From NCBI RefSeq assembly GCF_025909975.1, contig NZ_JAPCIO010000002.1, forward strand, positions 186,001 through 250,000: DNA of 64,000 nt, written 5' to 3'. The position numbers were made by a program, and so were the translations under genes. This DNA comes from Flavobacterium lacisediminis. GTDB taxonomy: Bacteria > Bacteroidota > Bacteroidia > Flavobacteriales > Flavobacteriaceae. The notes beneath the pieces are model-generated. The model saw only the letters and a list, made by a program, of their open reading frames with translations, had not been told where the DNA came from and did no database searches. Positions 63,212-64,000 of this stretch are shown here, piece after piece; the first letter of the stretch is position 1, and each line of letters opens with the position of its first letter.

Positions 63212-64000
63212 ATGAATAAAATGAATTGGAGAAATAGTATTGCAATTTTAGTATTAGGTTTAAGTGCTACTACTTTTGCTCAGTCAAACTTATTAAATGC
63301 TAAGACACCTGATCAAATCGGGAAAAAAACTGAGGCTGAATTAAGCGCTGATAACGACAAACCTTTACCTTATGGATATGTTCATGATAGAGATATCTTA
63401 ATGGGGAAACGTATTTGGGAATTTGTTGATCTTGATGAAAGAGTTAACTTTCCACTTTATTTTCCTGTTGAAGGTGATGTTATGTCTTCACCAGATAGAA
63501 GACCTTTATATAATGTATTAATTAGCGGGATTAAAGAAGGTAAAATTACTGAAGTTTATGACTCAAGTTATTTTACAACTAAAAAAACCCTTAAAGATAT
63601 CGAATCTTCTTTGTTTACAGTTGATACTACTGACGTAGGTCGTGAACAAATGAATGAAGATATGGATGCTTATAGAAATGGTACTAAGAAAATCGATGAA
63701 GAGTTTATTAGAAAAACTGAGATTGAAGCTTATGATGTAAGTGCTTACCGTATTGTTGGATATTGGTATTTCGATAAAAGACAAGGTGAATTAAAGTACA
63801 GATTATTAGGTATATGTCCAGTTGTTCCAGACGTGTTCTCTAAAAAGAATAATGATGCTGAATTAGAATATATTGATTTGTTCTGGGTTTATTTCCCATC
63901 AACAAGAGATATTCTGCATGAAGCAAAAGCATTCAATAACAGAAATTCAGCGATGCCTTTCTCTTTCGATCATTTACTTAACGCACGTCGTTTTAGTGGT
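63212..64000 (+). CDS. gldN: Gliding motility/T9SS ring protein GldN, cut at the window edge
   Basis: The frame is open from the ATG at 63212 (or 63221) to the end of the window, giving 263 residues without a stop. A signal peptide (WRNSIAILVLGLSATTFAQ) is followed by the GldN beginning: KPLPYGYVHDRDILMGKRIW, VNFPLYFPV and LYNVLISGI, then later YWYFDKRQGELKYRLLGICPVV (quoted in part) and DIFWVYFP-like sequence. GldN (PorN) forms the periplasmic ring with GldK. The gene order gldK-gldL-gldM-gldN confirms the call. The last 30-60 residues are outside the window. Confidence 0.95.
   Translation, partial: MNKMNWRNSIAILVLGLSATTFAQSNLLNAKTPDQIGKKTEAELSADNDKPLPYGYVHDRDILMGKRIWEFVDLDERVNFPLYFPVEGDVMSSPDRRPLYNVLISGIKEGKITEVYDSSYFTTKKTLKDIESSLFTVDTTDVGREQMNEDMDAYRNGTKKIDEEFIRKTEIEAYDVSAYRIVGYWYFDKRQGELKYRLLGICPVVPDVFSKKNNDAELEYIDLFWVYFPSTRDILHEAKAFNNRNSAMPFSFDHLLNARRFSG

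Overview
The window is a contiguous chromosomal segment of a Bacteroidota bacterium, almost certainly a Flavobacterium-like member of the Flavobacteriaceae. Evidence: AT-rich DNA; a dcw cluster without murF or ddl; a short primary sigma factor without region 1.1; an FtsZ with a very long tail; several TonB-dependent receptors with carboxypeptidase-regulatory-like N-termini; an XrtF exosortase pair; the gliding/type IX secretion genes gldKLMN; and promoter-like boxes matching the Bacteroidota TAnnTTTG (-7) signal instead of sigma70 boxes. I see no phage, transposon, integrase or CRISPR array.

Layout. 1-15403 (+): division and cell wall cluster mraZ(partial)-rsmH-ftsL-ftsI-murE-mraY-murD-ftsW-murG-murC-ftsQ-ftsA-ftsZ, closed by a terminator. 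15539-17552 (+): yqeY, tRNA-Arg(UCG), a membrane-anchored MtfA-like metallopeptidase and a two-CBS protein. 17593-19311 (-): rpe and the primary sigma factor gene. 19423-25774 (-): a four-gene TonB operon (secreted unknown, STN-type receptor, DUF4249 lipoprotein, MG2/plug-like protein). 25923-30365 (-): pnp, rpsO, a CPA2-type antiporter and a GAF/fRMsr-like protein. 30439-33639 (+): xrtF and its partner, an ATP-cone/Mrr-type nuclease and a beta-CASP RNase-like protein. 33686-36805 (+): a metal-handling set (HYC_CC_PP small protein, TonB receptor, secreted HMA protein). 36923-44116 (+): a second small protein, then dabA-dabB-sulP and a DUF2490 protein, a likely inorganic-carbon uptake operon. 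44158-48860 (-): two tandem MG2/plug-like paralogues. 48934-55458 (-): groEL, groES, secG, a TPR-like protein, lptE, a sigma54 activator and miaB. 55713-64000 (+): topA, an arginase-fold protein with replaced metal ligands, and gldK-gldL-gldM-gldN (gldN cut by the right edge).

How the parts fit. The first 15 kb supplies lipid II synthesis and the divisome. Most of the rest concerns the envelope: outer-membrane TonB transport, LPS assembly (LptE), protein export (SecG, GldKLMN), surface anchoring (XrtF) and ion or bicarbonate transport. The less ordinary parts are the arginase-like pseudoenzyme before gldK, three diverged MG2/plug-like proteins, two small cysteine-containing proteins with the same C-terminal motif around the metal cluster, the DAB-SulP-DUF2490 cluster in a likely heterotroph, and Shine-Dalgarno sequences before ftsZ and rpoD in a phylum that seldom uses them.

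No gene-free stretch exceeds 300 bases; the longest (55459-55712) holds the divergent miaB and topA promoters and a 20-base dyad.
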